Shown piece by piece: positions 22,725 through 22,805 of a stretch of 22,805 bases of DNA. The DNA is taken from NCBI GenBank assembly GCA_025360395.1, contig JANYCH010000250.1, forward strand, positions 1-22,805. The letters run 5' to 3'. Position 1 is the first letter of the stretch; each line of letters starts with the position of its first letter. A program made the position numbers and the translations under genes. The stretch comes from Cytophagales bacterium (lineage in GTDB: Bacteria; Bacteroidota; Bacteroidia; Cytophagales; UBA9547). Below the pieces are notes generated by a model, which saw only the letters and a list, made by a program, of their open reading frames with translations, did no database searches and was not told the DNA's origin.

Positions 22725-22762
22725 AAAAGCGGAGTTGAATGTTTTTCAACATCCGCTTTTTT
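22725..22762 (+). terminator. rho-independent terminator after prfA
   Basis: A 15-bp stem (aaaagcggagttgaa, 22725-22739, pairing with 22745-22760 around one bulged A at 22751) with a 5-base loop is followed by a short T-run. It lies about 70 bases after the prfA stop. Confidence 0.85.
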
Positions 22763-22805
22763 GTTGAGTTTTGTCGTTACCACACTTCAAAATCAACAGT
22801 GCAAC

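Noticed and set aside
1..22805. Search for CRISPR arrays, insertion sequences, tRNA genes, toxin-antitoxin or phage-defence genes
   Set aside because: No repeat-spacer pattern, transposase, tRNA fold or defence domain was seen by eye; most of the window is core metabolism and efflux.

Overview
The window reads as chromosomal DNA of a member of the Bacteroidota, most likely a Cytophagales-type bacterium. Evidence: AT-rich intergenic DNA; near absence of Shine-Dalgarno sequences; several promoters of the Bacteroidota form TAnnTTTG (sometimes with an upstream TTG); a bacillithiol synthesis gene (bshA); the linked set rpoZ - coaBC - DUF4835/PorD-like typical of the phylum; and a large lamin-tail-domain surface protein. 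There is no mobile element, CRISPR array, tRNA or rRNA that I can see. Most of the window is ordinary housekeeping DNA; the unusual parts are listed as findings.

Layout. 1-751: the left edge is broken. A plus-strand coding fragment and the N-terminal half of purH (minus strand) run into each other at a 10-bp palindrome at 109-118, so both genes are truncated there. 889-1338: a small Gly-rich DUF937-like protein, then a strong hairpin. 1529-4120 (minus): a secreted multidomain lamin-tail-domain protein. 4280-6713: a tight operon rpoZ, coaBC, porD-like gene behind a clear TATCTTTG promoter. 6756-8651: a secreted protein with 14 MORN-type repeats and a C-terminal domain resembling an outer-membrane barrel, starting at TTG. 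8680-10319 (minus): a small HycA-like protein and bshA. 10519-14112: a DEAD-box RNA helicase, then malQ (TTG start) and murQ, closed by a bidirectional terminator. 14173-15024 (minus): an ABC-2 exporter permease with no ATPase gene beside it. 15302-20746: a complete CzcCBA-type tripartite heavy-metal efflux operon, preceded by a four-copy 11-bp direct repeat that looks like a response-regulator operator. 20769-20837: a 19-bp perfect hairpin and a short tandem repeat between convergent genes. 20841-21401 (minus): ruvC. 21585-22655: prfA and its terminator.

How the genes fit together. The efflux operon is one functional machine: an outer-membrane channel, a lipoprotein adaptor and a proton-driven pump whose TM4 motif places it with the divalent-cation (Co/Zn/Cd type) pumps rather than the Cu/Ag ones. 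rpoZ-coaBC-porD couples transcription, coenzyme A synthesis and a probable type IX secretion component. malQ and murQ act on alpha-glucans and on recycled cell-wall MurNAc-6-P. bshA gives the first step of bacillithiol synthesis. ruvC and prfA serve Holliday junction resolution and translation termination. No stretch longer than 300 bases lacks a gene; the longest is the czc control region (15025-15301).
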